This document shows positions 18,139 to 28,746 of a DNA stretch of 64,000 nucleotides, one piece after another. The translations under genes and the position numbers were made by a program. The notes beneath the pieces are model-generated. The model saw only the letters and a program-made list of their open reading frames with translations, made no database searches and was not told the origin of the DNA. Numbering within the stretch: position 1 is the first letter of the stretch; every line of letters starts with the position of its first letter. This DNA comes from Candidatus Dadabacteria bacterium (GTDB taxonomy: Bacteria; Desulfobacterota_D; UBA1144; Nemesobacterales; Nemesobacteraceae), in NCBI GenBank assembly GCA_022822065.1, contig JAJECI010000003.1, forward strand, positions 62,001 to 126,000, in the 5' to 3' direction.

Positions 18139-18226
18139 TGCTTGTCCCCTTTCTTGACGCTCTTTCGGTTTTATATATCTGGTTAGTAAACCCGAAAAGA
18201 ACCTTTTGTGCAAAGTCTCGGGCTGT

Positions 18227-18254
18227 TTGAAAATATCGGCTGTGAGTGTAAATT
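18227..18254 (+). promoter_or_regulatory. possible promoter of serS
   Basis: TTGAAA (18227-18232), 16-base spacer, TAAATT (18249-18254), about 50 bases before the serS ATG. The -10 is a moderate match. Confidence 0.38.
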
Positions 18255-18304
18255 AGACACCTGACTTTTAGTTTTTTCAAGTTCTGCCGGAACATGTGCT
18301 TTAG

Positions 18305-19585
18305 ATGCTAGATCCCAAATTAATTGAGCAAAATATCGATCTTGTGGGTGAAAAACTCGCTACCCGCGGTTTTGACACCGATCTCTCGGAGTTTGTAGTA
18401 CTGAATTCCCAGAGAAAAGAGATAATAAAAAGGGTTGAGGCTCTGGAACACCAGAGAAACGAAGGCTCAAAAAAGGTGGGTGCCCTTAAGAGGTCCGGAG
18501 ATCAGCAGGGGCTCTCAGAACTTATGCCCGAACTGAAGGCTCTCTCGGGTGAGATAAAGGATCTTAACGAAAAGAAAGCGGAGGTGGAGGGGCTTCTCAG
18601 GGAGTTTCTCCTGACCGTTCCCAACATGCCCGATTCCTCGGTTCCCGAGGGTCCAGACGACACGGCGAATATCGAGATAAGGAAGTGGGGAGAGCCAAGG
18701 AATTTTGACTTCAAGGTAAAGGACCATGTGTTGCTGGGGGCTGAGCTCGACATACTGGATCTTCCGAGGGCGACGAAGATCGCGGGTGCACGGTTTGCGC
18801 TTTACAAAAATGCGGGCGCGCGGCTTGAGAGGGCTCTCATAAATTTCATGCTTGATGTTCATAGCAAGCAGCATGGGTACACGGAGGTCCTCACTCCCTT
18901 CGTAGCCAACACGGAGAGTCTTACTGGAACGGGAAATCTCCCCAAATTCGAGGAAGACCTTTTCAAGCTTAGCGATACGGACTATTACATGGTTCCCACT
19001 GCCGAGGTTCCCGTTACCAACATTCACCGCGATGAGATAATTCCCGCGGAAATGCTTCCGATTAAATACGTGGCTTACACTCCGTGCTTCAGAAAGGAGG
19101 CGGGTTCTTACGGAAAGGACGTACACGGGATAATAAGGCAGCATCAGTTTAACAAGGTGGAGCTTGTACGCTTCGCCGACCCGGAGAACTCGTATGAGGA
19201 ACTTGAAATGCTGACTGCTGATGCAGCCAAGATTCTTGAGCTTCTGGGTATCCCATACAGGGTTATAATTCTCTGCACGGGAGACATGGGATTTTCTTCC
19301 GCCAAGACTTATGATCTTGAAGTATGGGTGCCGAGTGAAGGCAGATACAGGGAAATATCGTCCTGCAGCAATTTTGAGGCGTTTCAGGCGAGGCGTGCCA
19401 ATATAAAATACAGAAAATCAAAAGGTTCCAAGCCGGCCTATCTTCATACTCTCAATGGTTCCGGGGTGGCTGTGGGCAGGGCTCTGCTGGCGATTGTTGA
19501 GAATTTCCAGACCGAAGAGGGAACGGTGGAAGTTCCCGAGGTGCTGGTTCCCTATATGGATGGTATCAGGGTTATCGGCCGGTAA
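18305..19585 (+). CDS. serS: seryl-tRNA synthetase
   Basis: Charges tRNA-Ser. 426 residues: N-terminal coiled-coil tRNA-binding arm (about 30-105), then the class II catalytic core with [14 protein letters not shown], motif 2 [20 protein letters not shown] and motif 3 [20 protein letters not shown]. Start [14 protein letters not shown] matches the family. It is convergent with frr, only 12 bases apart, and no terminator is seen between them. Confidence 0.97.
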   Translation: MLDPKLIEQNIDLVGEKLATRGFDTDLSEFVVLNSQRKEIIKRVEALEHQRNEGSKKVGALKRSGDQQGLSELMPELKALSGEIKDLNEKKAEVEGLLREFLLTVPNMPDSSVPEGPDDTANIEIRKWGEPRNFDFKVKDHVLLGAELDILDLPRATKIAGARFALYKNAGARLERALINFMLDVHSKQHGYTEVLTPFVANTESLTGTGNLPKFEEDLFKLSDTDYYMVPTAEVPVTNIHRDEIIPAEMLPIKYVAYTPCFRKEAGSYGKDVHGIIRQHQFNKVELVRFADPENSYEELEMLTADAAKILELLGIPYRVIILCTGDMGFSSAKTYDLEVWVPSEGRYREISSCSNFEAFQARRANIKYRKSKGSKPAYLHTLNGSGVAVGRALLAIVENFQTEEGTVEVPEVLVPYMDGIRVIGR

Positions 19586-19597
19586 TCCGCGCGGTTC

Positions 19598-20922
<1,325 letters not shown>

Positions 20923-21519
20923 TCATTCGCCCAGTTGGTATCTTACGAACCTTTTTACAACTATGTTTTCGCCGATCTTGGCTATCAGGTTGTTTACAAG
21001 GTCCACGACTTTCATCTTGGGATCTCTTATGTAGGGCTGCTCAAGAAGGCATATTTCCTCGAAAAACTTGTTTATTCTTCCCGCAACCATTTTTTCCGCT
21101 ATATTCTCGGGTTTTCCCGATTCCATAGCTTCTGCCTTGAGAATCCGCCTTTCATTTTCTATTTCTTTTTCCGAAACCTCTTCCTTTCTTACGTAAGTCG
21201 GATTGTTTGCCGCTATCTGCATAGCGACCTCCCTGCAGAGGTTCTGAAACTCGTCGTTTCTGGCCACAAAATCCGTCTCGCAGTTGACCTCGAGCATTAC
21301 GCCGATCTTGCCGCCCGCGTGAACGTATGAGGATATGATTCCCTGGTCGGTCTTTCTGGTAGTTTTTTTAGAGGCTTTCGCGACGCCCTTTATTCTCAGG
21401 ACCTCGGAAGCTTTTTCGAAGTCCCCGTCGGTTTCCACGAGTGCGTTTTTGCAGTCAATAAAAGGAGCTCCTGTCTTTTCTCTCAACTCCTTTACCATTA
21501 TTGCCTTGATTTCAGCCAT
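20923..21519 (-). CDS. tsf: elongation factor Ts (short form)
   Basis: Nucleotide exchange factor for EF-Tu. 198 residues: N-terminal UBA-like domain KELREKTGAPFIDCKNALVE, then the core with ILKAEAMESGKPENIAEKMV. E. coli EF-Ts is about 283 residues, so this is the short type that lacks most of the second core subdomain, as in several bacterial phyla. The key TDFVARNDEFQ segment is present. Two bases separate it from rpsB. Confidence 0.95.
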   Translation of the reverse strand: MAEIKAIMVKELREKTGAPFIDCKNALVETDGDFEKASEVLRIKGVAKASKKTTRKTDQGIISSYVHAGGKIGVMLEVNCETDFVARNDEFQNLCREVAMQIAANNPTYVRKEEVSEKEIENERRILKAEAMESGKPENIAEKMVAGRINKFFEEICLLEQPYIRDPKMKVVDLVNNLIAKIGENIVVKRFVRYQLGE

Positions 21520-21521
21520 TT

Positions 21522-22442
21522 TTAATCCTCTTTTTTGTCTTCTGTCTTTTCCGAGATCTCTTTCTGCGCCTGAGCGTCTTCACTTTCTGAAGATTCGGAG
21601 ATCGCTACCGAAACAAAGCTTTCCTCGTTGTCCTCGGACTCAGCTTCCTTGAAAACAAACACCTTCCTTTCTACCACTACGCCTTCAAGGCTGTCTTCTT
21701 TTACCTGTTCAACCTCTCCGCTCACCAGTTTTTCCTGGTATACGTGAGTTCCTTCAATGCAGGCGTCCGCTATTTTTGAAGTGAACAGCTTTATCGCCCT
21801 TATGGCGTCGTCATTGCTCGGAATCGGATAATCCGCATTTGCGGGATCGCAGTTCGTGTCCACGATAGCTATAACAGGTATCGAGAGGTTTCTCGCTTCT
21901 CTTATGGCTATATGCTCTTTTTTCGTATCTACGACGAAAATAGCGTCGGGAGCCCGTCTCATGCTTACTATTCCACCCAGAAGCCCCTCAAGCTTCACTG
22001 TCTCTCTTCTAAGGTTTTTCGCTTCTCTTTTCGGAAGCATCTCCATCTGTCCGTCTTCCTCAAGTTTCTTCAACTCCAGCAGGTAATCAACCCTCGAACG
22101 TATCGTGTTGAAATTGGTAAGGGTTCCGCCCAGCCAACGCGTGTTTATATAGGGCATGTTGCATCGGACCGATTCTTCCTCGATTATTCCCCGGGCCTGT
22201 TTCTTGGTTCCCACCAGCAAAACTGTTCCTCCGTCCGCCACTGTGTTCTTCACGAAATTGTACGCCCTGTTGAAAAGCGTGACGGTCTGCTGAAGATCGA
22301 TTATGTGAATGCCGTTTCTTGCTCCGAAGATGAAGGACTTCATTTTCGGGTTCCAGTGGCTTTTCTGGTGTCCGAAATGCACCCCCGCTTCAAGCAGGCT
22401 TTTCATGCTGAGTTTTTCGCTGGCTACGGCTTCTTCTGTCAT
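21522..22442 (-). CDS. rpsB: 30S ribosomal protein S2 with acidic C-terminal tail
   Basis: 306 residues. Core signatures: [20 protein letters not shown], then [38 protein letters not shown] and [20 protein letters not shown]. The core ends near residue 230. After that comes a roughly 70-residue acidic tail ([29 protein letters not shown]). Typical S2 is about 240 residues, so the tail is an extension. The ribosome site GGAGGA lies nine bases before the ATG, and a promoter at 22478-22506 precedes it. Confidence 0.96.
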   Translation of the reverse strand: MTEEAVASEKLSMKSLLEAGVHFGHQKSHWNPKMKSFIFGARNGIHIIDLQQTVTLFNRAYNFVKNTVADGGTVLLVGTKKQARGIIEEESVRCNMPYINTRWLGGTLTNFNTIRSRVDYLLELKKLEEDGQMEMLPKREAKNLRRETVKLEGLLGGIVSMRRAPDAIFVVDTKKEHIAIREARNLSIPVIAIVDTNCDPANADYPIPSNDDAIRAIKLFTSKIADACIEGTHVYQEKLVSGEVEQVKEDSLEGVVVERKVFVFKEAESEDNEESFVSVAISESSESEDAQAQKEISEKTEDKKED

Positions 22443-22477
22443 TAATTATCCTCCGAATTCCTTTTGCAAATCAGGTT

Positions 22478-22506
22478 TTAATACCAGAAAAACAATTATT
22501 AATCAA
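22478..22506 (-). promoter_or_regulatory. promoter of rpsB-tsf-pyrH-frr
   Basis: Reading the minus strand: TTGATT (22506-22501), a 17-base spacer, then TATTAA (22483-22478). The predicted start near 22471 gives a leader of about 30 bases carrying GGAGGA before rpsB. Confidence 0.5.
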
Positions 22507-22563
22507 GTTGTAGGGTATCATAATGTTCCGTAACTTTCCCGATTCCGGGAGCAAGAAGACAAG

Positions 22564-23445
22564 ATGAAATATCTCGTGATAGCAAATCCCAAGGCGGGCA
22601 CAAAAGCGCCTGGCCCGACCCTTGAGCAGATCCGCAGTGCTTTTGAAGCAAGAGAAATTATCTGCGAGGTGAGATTTACGCAGTTCCCCGGGCACGCCGA
22701 GAAGATCGCCGCGGAAGGGCTTAGTGAGGGCTTTACACACATGATTTCTCTTGGAGGAGACGGTACATCAAGTGAGATCGTAAGTTCGATTCACGGAAGC
22801 GAGGCCGTTTTGGGAATTATTCCGGGCGGCAGCGGGAACGATTTTTCAAAGGCAGCCGGTATTCCGCTTGATACGCGTGCGGCGGTGGACAATATTTTTT
22901 CTGGCCGAACGAGAAAAGCTGATGTGGCTTTTGTTGACGAAAAATGCTTTATAAACGGTTTCGGAGTAGGAATGGACGGGGCCGTGGCGCACGATTTCGG
23001 GGATCTGGGTCTCAGGCGCTTCGGTTCCTTCGGTTACATTGTTGGAGCGGTGATCGAGGCGTTTCGGTTCCAGGGGTTTTTCTCCAAGATGGATGGAGAA
23101 GTCGACGCCGCGGGCGAAAAACTGCTTCTCTTCGGCGCTTCAAACGGCCCTTTTCAGGGTGGAAAGTTCAATCTAGCTCCTGGGGCTGACATATTCGACG
23201 GATATCTCGACATCCATATAATAAGTGACATGAGTTCCCTGGGAAGGCTTTTTAAGATACAGAAGGTACTTGAGGGCCGCCACGAGGGACTTCGAGAGGT
23301 CAGTATCGTAAGGGCAAAGCAGTTGCGGTTTGAAACCTTTACGGATCTTCCGGCTCACATGGACGGGGAGACATTCCTTCTTCGTTCCGGAAAACATGAT
23401 ATACGGATTGGGGAGCAGGGAGTAAACATCATAGTTCCCGAGTAG
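22564..23445 (+). CDS. diacylglycerol/lipid kinase family protein
   Basis: 293 residues of the DAGK catalytic fold: IANPKAGTKAP at the N-terminus, the ATP-loop SLGGDGTSSEIVSSI (about 61-75), then IIPGGSGNDFSKAAGIP (about 87-103) and the C-terminal DLPAHMDGE. Relatives phosphorylate diacylglycerol, undecaprenol-like or sphingoid lipids. It is divergent from rpsB and sits 45 bases before plsC, suggesting joint work in phospholipid turnover (inference). Confidence 0.88.
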   Translation: MKYLVIANPKAGTKAPGPTLEQIRSAFEAREIICEVRFTQFPGHAEKIAAEGLSEGFTHMISLGGDGTSSEIVSSIHGSEAVLGIIPGGSGNDFSKAAGIPLDTRAAVDNIFSGRTRKADVAFVDEKCFINGFGVGMDGAVAHDFGDLGLRRFGSFGYIVGAVIEAFRFQGFFSKMDGEVDAAGEKLLLFGASNGPFQGGKFNLAPGADIFDGYLDIHIISDMSSLGRLFKIQKVLEGRHEGLREVSIVRAKQLRFETFTDLPAHMDGETFLLRSGKHDIRIGEQGVNIIVPE

Positions 23446-23490
23446 TCCAGACTCACGGAAGTTTTTTTGCGACGCAACGGAGTAGCAGTG

Positions 23491-24216
23491 ATGAAGAAGA
23501 TAAGAAGCATTGTGGCGATAATTTTTTCGTCCCTGTTTACGGCATTCTGGGGCAGCGTGGGAATTGTGATGTCGCTTCTCGCCGTAAGGCATCTTATAAA
23601 GTGCTCCGTTCGGCCTTGGGGAAAAACAGTTCTTTGGTCCTGCGGAGTGCGGCTTGACGTAAGAGGAACTGAAAATTTCCCGGAAGCCCCTTTCATAGTG
23701 ATGTTCAACCACCAGAGCTCCCTAGACATACCCGTTTTCTCCGCGGTGCTGCCTTTTGAGTGGAGAGCGGTCATGAAAAATGAAGTTGCCTCGATTCCCT
23801 TTATCGGCTGGGTGTGCTCACTTAGCGGACAATATTTCGTCGCGAGGGACGGTTCGGTTGGAGATACGAACAGGGTACGGGAAATCGTAAGGAAAATAAG
23901 AAACGGGCCTTCGGTGGTTATTGCTCCTGAGGGCACAAGAAGCGAGGATGGAGAACTCCTTCCCTTTAAGCAGGGCGGTTTTTTTATGGCCTCGCTTTCA
24001 AGGGTGCCGGTTGTGCCAATGATCATATGGGGAGGCAAGGATATAAGAAAAAAGGGTTCCTACGAACTTAATACCGACGGGGATATTGTAGTCAGGGTCC
24101 TTCCTCCTATAGATACCGCAAGCTTTCCAAAGGGAAAAGAGGGCGGCGAGAAGCTTGAGAGCGTGGTCCGGGAAGAGATGCTTCGCGAGATTGAAAAAAT
24201 CCGTGGCAAGCGTTAA
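23491..24216 (+). CDS. plsC: 1-acyl-sn-glycerol-3-phosphate acyltransferase
   Basis: Adds the second acyl chain to lysophosphatidic acid. 241 residues from ATG 23491; GGAG lies nine bases upstream and an open extension to TTG 23467 is less convincing. A membrane segment (about 3-30) precedes the acyltransferase motifs NHQSSLDIPV (NHxxxxD, about 80) and APEGTRSEDGELLPFKQGG (about 150-168). Follows the lipid kinase closely. Confidence 0.92.
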   Translation: MKKIRSIVAIIFSSLFTAFWGSVGIVMSLLAVRHLIKCSVRPWGKTVLWSCGVRLDVRGTENFPEAPFIVMFNHQSSLDIPVFSAVLPFEWRAVMKNEVASIPFIGWVCSLSGQYFVARDGSVGDTNRVREIVRKIRNGPSVVIAPEGTRSEDGELLPFKQGGFFMASLSRVPVVPMIIWGGKDIRKKGSYELNTDGDIVVRVLPPIDTASFPKGKEGGEKLESVVREEMLREIEKIRGKR

Positions 24217-24315
24217 ACTCTAGGTTGTCCGGGCTTGGTTGGAACTTTCGTTTGCTCTGTTTTGTTTGCCCCTGTACCCGTACTCTGATACGGGTTGCGT
24301 GAGGTTGTCTTCTTT

Positions 24316-25971
24316 ATGAACGATCATCAGGGAATTGCGGATTTAGATCTGCAGACCATCGCGGCTCTTTCCGGAATGCCGAAGATAAAGAACCTGGTTA
24401 ATCCCAAAGATCCGACCGAGATGTCGGAGCGGGTTACCGTAACCTTCAAGCCACTTCCGAAAAATTACCCGGACACCGAGATAAGCGCGTACAGGGAAAG
24501 ACTCAGGAACTCGCTTCTCCAAAACGGGGTTAACGTTATTTCCTGGGAAGACGCGACAACCGAGGACGCATCTTACGGGATGTTCTCAAAGCTCATGGGA
24601 CTCAGGTCCGTGAGGAGGAAAGTAAACGCCGTAATAGACGTCAGAAAGAAGCTTTCTCCTCTCAGGTGGTTTCTTAGCAAGATAGCGGAGAACATCTACA
24701 GGCTTGCCAGAAAGGACAGCCTGTCGGTCAGCAGCATACTGAAGATAAGCGGCTGGGCGGACGATTTCACCGTCGGCTATCTCCAGGACCCCTATAACAC
24801 TCAGGTCATAACGATAATGTCCCTTGACCCTGAGTTTGAGAATGAGGATACGACCTATGAAAGAAAAATCTCCATAGGGCTGAAAAACCTGATAGCCAAC
24901 ATGTCGGAGATCGTTATAGGGGTTTCATACAGCAAGTTCGGGATAACAAACATGAATCTCTCCGATTCCATATACACCCATGATCAGCTTGATGATTTCG
25001 TGCTCTATTCGCTTATTCCGAAGATATACGCCCCTATAAAGCCACCCGTTCTGACGCGTTTTTCCGTAAGCGAATACGACCCGGGGGAGTTTGAGTATGC
25101 CAAGAAACTGTCTACCTTGGGCACGGACCTCAAAAGCACCGACCTTTTTCCCGCGGGGTCAAAATTCGTGGATGCGATAAAGCGCCTTTCGCACAGGGAT
25201 GTGGCGAACAAGATACTTGACGGAAGAACCGGTGTTTCATACGGATTCATAGCGCTTGCCGAACCTCCCGGATACGATGGGGAGAAACACATCGATGAGA
25301 ACATGTGGAATTCCCTGCAGGAAATTCCGGGTTACAACCCCGACGAGGTAAGAGCGGCCTCAAACGACAGATGGTATGTCAAGACCCTTCTCGGTGACGG
25401 AACGGTGTACCAGCAGGTTCCGGACATATGGATCGTCACCTCGAGGTCGGGATGTGATAAAACAAACCTGAATCCGGATTCGGATATAGTCAGGATCGGC
25501 CTCGTAAAGGGAAAACTTCATCTTCAGATACCCAGAGGAGTCGACCTGGGGAGAAGAGACATAAGGCCGTCTTTTGATACTTACGTTATACTCTCTCAGG
25601 CACTTTCCTCCGCTCTTTATGCCCCCTCTCTGATTGAAAAGGAAATGTCCATCCTGCATTTCCACGGCTACCCTGACCCATGCTGGTTCGGTGTGAGCGA
25701 ACACCACGCCGGAGCCCAGAACCCCTCTCTTCCCTGCGGCACCGTGGAAGCCGCGCTTCTTAACTACTCCGCGGTTTATGAAACCGCGACCAAAAACGGC
25801 AGCGACATAAAGCTCCTGTGTCTTGTTGAGTCGGATCACGGGGTTAACGTTCTAGGGCCCGACAGAGAATATCTCGTGCAAAGGCTGCTTGCCGGTTCAA
25901 GCGAAGGTCATATACTCCTCGGCGGGAAGTATCTTCCCATGCTTAAGCGGCAAGAAGTCGCTTCGCAATAG
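24316..25971 (+). CDS. large conserved-looking protein of unknown function
   Basis: 551 residues, not recognised. No signal peptide or clear transmembrane helix is seen; it reads as soluble and alpha/beta. Noticeable stretches are ISGWADDFTVGYLQDPYNTQ, EIVIGVSYSKFGITNMNLSD and, near the end, DPCWFGVSEHHAGAQNPSLP followed by CGTVEAALLNYSAV, a His/Cys-rich segment that could bind metal or hold an active site (inference). Codon use resembles the neighbours, so it looks like a resident gene. ATG 24316 has GAGG 11 bases upstream; an upstream TTG at 24295 is possible. Fourteen bases precede the next gene, an oxidoreductase, suggesting cotranscription. Confidence 0.7.
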   Translation: MNDHQGIADLDLQTIAALSGMPKIKNLVNPKDPTEMSERVTVTFKPLPKNYPDTEISAYRERLRNSLLQNGVNVISWEDATTEDASYGMFSKLMGLRSVRRKVNAVIDVRKKLSPLRWFLSKIAENIYRLARKDSLSVSSILKISGWADDFTVGYLQDPYNTQVITIMSLDPEFENEDTTYERKISIGLKNLIANMSEIVIGVSYSKFGITNMNLSDSIYTHDQLDDFVLYSLIPKIYAPIKPPVLTRFSVSEYDPGEFEYAKKLSTLGTDLKSTDLFPAGSKFVDAIKRLSHRDVANKILDGRTGVSYGFIALAEPPGYDGEKHIDENMWNSLQEIPGYNPDEVRAASNDRWYVKTLLGDGTVYQQVPDIWIVTSRSGCDKTNLNPDSDIVRIGLVKGKLHLQIPRGVDLGRRDIRPSFDTYVILSQALSSALYAPSLIEKEMSILHFHGYPDPCWFGVSEHHAGAQNPSLPCGTVEAALLNYSAVYETATKNGSDIKLLCLVESDHGVNVLGPDREYLVQRLLAGSSEGHILLGGKYLPMLKRQEVASQ

Positions 25972-25985
25972 TTTTTTCAGCGGAA

Positions 25986-26894
25986 ATGGACGAAATAAGC
26001 CCCGAACAAAGCTCAATAGGGTGGATAGGAACAGGCATCATGGGGGCGCCCATGTGCATGCACCTCGTTCGCGCCGGGTACCGAGTCTTTGTTTTTAACA
26101 GAACAAAGAAAAAGGCCGGGGAGCTTCTGAGCGAAGGGGCCAGCTGGTGTGACTCTCCTATTGAAGTTGCCCGCCGGGCCGATGTTATCTTCACGATTGT
26201 CGGTTATCCCGATGACGTAAGAGAAGTATATTTCGGTAGCAAGGGTCTTCTGGTTGAGCCCGCATCAGTCCGCGTCTTTGTCGACATGACCACAACCGAG
26301 CCTACTCTTGCAAAGGAAATGTACGAAAAAGCGGTCGGCTTGGGCTGCGTTTCTTTGGATGCTCCGGTCTCCGGGGGAGACGTGGGCGCCGTTAAAGGAG
26401 AACTTTCAATAATGGTTGGAGGAGATGAGGAAGCTTTTGATCTGGTAAAACCGCTTCTGGGGCTCCTTGGAAAAAACATCGTATATCAGGGCAAGGCGGG
26501 CTCCGGGCAGCACGCGAAGATGTGTAACCAGATTACGGTAGCGGGAGTAATGATAGGAATCTGCGAGAACTTGATCTATTGCAAGAAGGCGGGGCTCGAC
26601 CCGCATACCATGCTTCGTTCGGTGGGAAGCGGTGCGGCTTCGAGCTGGCTTCTTAACAATCTCGGCCCGAGAATCATGGATGGGGATTATGACCCGGGTT
26701 TTTTCGTTGAGCACTTCATAAAGGATATGGAGATTGCCCTCAGGGAATCGCAGAGGATGGGAATTGATCTTCCCGGGCTTGCTCTTGTTAAATCTCTTTA
26801 CGAAAGGGCGAGCGTCCTCGGGCACGGAAGGCTTGGAACGCAGGCGCTTTTGCTTGCGCTTGAGGATCTTTGCGCGGATGAAAACCGGAACTGA
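25986..26894 (+). CDS. NAD(P)-dependent 3-hydroxyisobutyrate-dehydrogenase-type oxidoreductase
   Basis: 302 residues of the beta-hydroxyacid dehydrogenase family: Rossmann loop IGWIGTGIMGAPMCMHLVRA (about 11-30), substrate-binding DAPVSGGDVGAVKGELSIMV (about 121-140), the catalytic Lys in GSGQHAKMCNQI (about 178) and DMEIALRESQRMGIDLPG. Family members oxidise 3-hydroxyisobutyrate, tartronate semialdehyde or glyoxylate-type substrates; the precise one is open. Twelve bases upstream of the quinone-oxidoreductase gene. Confidence 0.88.
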   Translation: MDEISPEQSSIGWIGTGIMGAPMCMHLVRAGYRVFVFNRTKKKAGELLSEGASWCDSPIEVARRADVIFTIVGYPDDVREVYFGSKGLLVEPASVRVFVDMTTTEPTLAKEMYEKAVGLGCVSLDAPVSGGDVGAVKGELSIMVGGDEEAFDLVKPLLGLLGKNIVYQGKAGSGQHAKMCNQITVAGVMIGICENLIYCKKAGLDPHTMLRSVGSGAASSWLLNNLGPRIMDGDYDPGFFVEHFIKDMEIALRESQRMGIDLPGLALVKSLYERASVLGHGRLGTQALLLALEDLCADENRN

Positions 26895-26906
26895 AGGAGG
26901 TTTTTA

Positions 26907-27908
26907 ATGAATTCTGACAGCTTTAAGGCAATGGTTGTAAGCAGAACCGAAGATGGGAAGTTCACGAGGGAAGTCACGACCAGAGAACTCGACAGTCTGC
27001 CCGACGGGGAAGTGCTCTTAAACGTAAAATACTCATCCCTGAATTATAAGGACGCACTTTCTGCCATAGGAAACAGGGGTGTTACGAAAAATTACCCCCA
27101 TACTCCCGGGGTTGACGCCGCCGGTATAGTCGAGCATTCAACAAATCCGGAGTTTCAACCTGGAGACAAAGTTATAGTGCATGGCTACGATCTGGGGATG
27201 GATACTTCCGGGGGATTCGGACAGTACATCAGGGTTCCGGCTGACTGGGTGGTTAACCTGCCTGAGGGACTTGAGCTAAAAGAGTCGATGATGTACGGAA
27301 CCGCGGGTTTTACAGCGGCGCAGTCCGTGTTGAGAATCGTTGAAGGCGGAGTAGAGCCGGAAGACGGAAAGATTCTTGTGACGGGGGCGACGGGAGGGGT
27401 TGGCAGCATGGCCGTCGCTATTCTTAGGAAAGCCGGCTACGGAGTGACGGCTTCCACGGGAAAACCCGACCAAGAGCAGTTCCTGAAGGACTTGGGGGCC
27501 GAGGAGGTCATAGGGAGAGAGGATTTGACCGATCCTTCGGGAAGACTGCTTCTTAAGGGGCAATGGGCCGGAGTGGTTGATACAGTGGGCGGAGAAATGC
27601 TTGCCACCGCTATTAAGTCCGCGAGGCAGAGAGGCGTTGTGACTACATGCGGAAATGTCGCCTCTCATGAACTCAATATAAATGTCTATCCGTTTATATT
27701 GAGGGGAGTTACGCTTGTGGGTATAGATTCGGCGAGCTGCCCGATGAAAAGAAGGAGGCTCGTATGGGAAAAGATGTCAGGGGAGTGGAAGCTTGATACC
27801 TTTGAGCAGATGTGCAGGACAGTTTCCCTTGAAGGTCTCGACCCCGAGATAGACATTATACTGAAAGGCGGTCAGGTTGGGAGAGTCCTAGTTGATCTTT
27901 GGAATTAG
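26907..27908 (+). CDS. YhdH/YhfP-type medium-chain reductase (acrylyl-CoA reductase-like)
   Basis: 333-residue zinc-free MDR protein: VKYSSLNYKDALSAIGNRGV, then YPHTPGVDAAGIVEHS, and the NADPH loop VTGATGGVGSMAVAILRKAG. The N-terminal SLNYKDA and GVDAAGIV segments are characteristic of YhdH/AcuI, which reduces acryloyl-CoA to propionyl-CoA. A strong GGAGG lies upstream of the ATG. Cotranscribed with the preceding dehydrogenase by spacing; a role in CoA-thioester or 3-carbon metabolism would fit both (inference). Confidence 0.88.
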   Translation: MNSDSFKAMVVSRTEDGKFTREVTTRELDSLPDGEVLLNVKYSSLNYKDALSAIGNRGVTKNYPHTPGVDAAGIVEHSTNPEFQPGDKVIVHGYDLGMDTSGGFGQYIRVPADWVVNLPEGLELKESMMYGTAGFTAAQSVLRIVEGGVEPEDGKILVTGATGGVGSMAVAILRKAGYGVTASTGKPDQEQFLKDLGAEEVIGREDLTDPSGRLLLKGQWAGVVDTVGGEMLATAIKSARQRGVVTTCGNVASHELNINVYPFILRGVTLVGIDSASCPMKRRRLVWEKMSGEWKLDTFEQMCRTVSLEGLDPEIDIILKGGQVGRVLVDLWN

Positions 27909-28068
27909 AAATCCTAATACCCCAGATTGAGCCCATCATGGCGCGTCGCTTGGAGAGCCGTTCCGATATTTGAAGATCTACCTGTTTGAGCGTATTCCCA
28001 TATTGTAGATTGTCTTAGAGGGCAGGTGATATGATACAATTTACAGAAAGAGAATAGGTGCTCGCGAG

Positions 28069-28602
28069 ATGTCGTTCAGAAATTTCTTATGGGCAACGCA
28101 CACAGTTTTTCTGATTATATTCAGCTTAGTAGCTTGTGGTGGTGAAAGCGACTATAACTATGACTACGACGATGCTTATTACGAAATCGAGGGCACAATC
28201 TTAACCATTGTGGACTCCCAGTCCTTTCTTCTGGGCGATATCCTGGTAATTCACGGTCCTTCAACCCGGTTCGGATCCGGCGACGCCGACGACCTAGCCG
28301 TTGGCAGACGCGTAGAGGTTGAAGGTACCAGAATAAGCTCGGGAACCGTAGTGGCCAGAGAAATTGAGTTTGAAGATTGGTACTACGACGATGCTCATTA
28401 CGAAATCGAGGGCACAATCTTAACCATTGTAGACTCCCAGTCCTTTCTTCTGGACGATATCCTGGTAATTCACGGTCCTTCAACCCGGTTCGAATACGGC
28501 GACGCCAGCGACCTAGCCGTTGGCAGACGCGTAGAGGTTGAAGGTACCAGAATAAGCTCGGGAACCGTCGTAGCCAGAGAAATTGAGTTTGAGTATTGGT
28601 AA
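28069..28602 (+). CDS. lipoprotein with two near-identical DUF5666-like repeats
   Basis: 177 residues: lipoprotein signal with lipobox VACG (Cys about 23), an acidic Tyr/Asp spacer, then two copies of a 73-residue unit (YEIEGTILTIVDSQSFLL, DILVIHGPSTRF, LAVGRRVEVEGTRISSGTVV, AREIEFE). The unit reads as a small OB/beta domain of the DUF5666 kind, usually exported and of unknown function. The two copies differ at only a few residues, so the duplication is recent or kept identical by gene conversion. Confidence 0.78.
   Translation: MSFRNFLWATHTVFLIIFSLVACGGESDYNYDYDDAYYEIEGTILTIVDSQSFLLGDILVIHGPSTRFGSGDADDLAVGRRVEVEGTRISSGTVVAREIEFEDWYYDDAHYEIEGTILTIVDSQSFLLDDILVIHGPSTRFEYGDASDLAVGRRVEVEGTRISSGTVVAREIEFEYW
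28165..28383 (+). repeat. 219-bp tandem repeat, copy 1
   Basis: First unit of the in-gene duplication, starting TACGACGATGCT. Copy 2 starts at 28384. Period 219 bases, exactly 73 codons. Confidence 0.85.
28384..28599 (+). repeat. 219-bp tandem repeat, copy 2 (last unit cut short by the stop)
   Basis: Second unit; differs from the first by scattered single bases (for example GGCGATATC versus GACGATATC, TTCGGATCC versus TTCGAATAC), mostly changing Gly/Asp or Gly/Glu residues. Confidence 0.85.
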
Positions 28603-28746
28603 TAAGACTAACTACTACGGGCAGAAATCATTCCACGGCTATTTTTCTCCATACTTTCTTGTATCTTTCTCAAATGACGATTCTGAAAAAAACATGTACT
28701 TTAGATAGACAGGTGTTTTCGCAATTAAGGTCTTCAGGGTAATAAA

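Noticed and set aside
28165-28599. DUF5666 duplication as an assembly artefact
   Set aside because: The two copies differ at several bases, which a simple collapse or duplication error would not produce; I keep it as a real repeat, with read checks advised in the finding.
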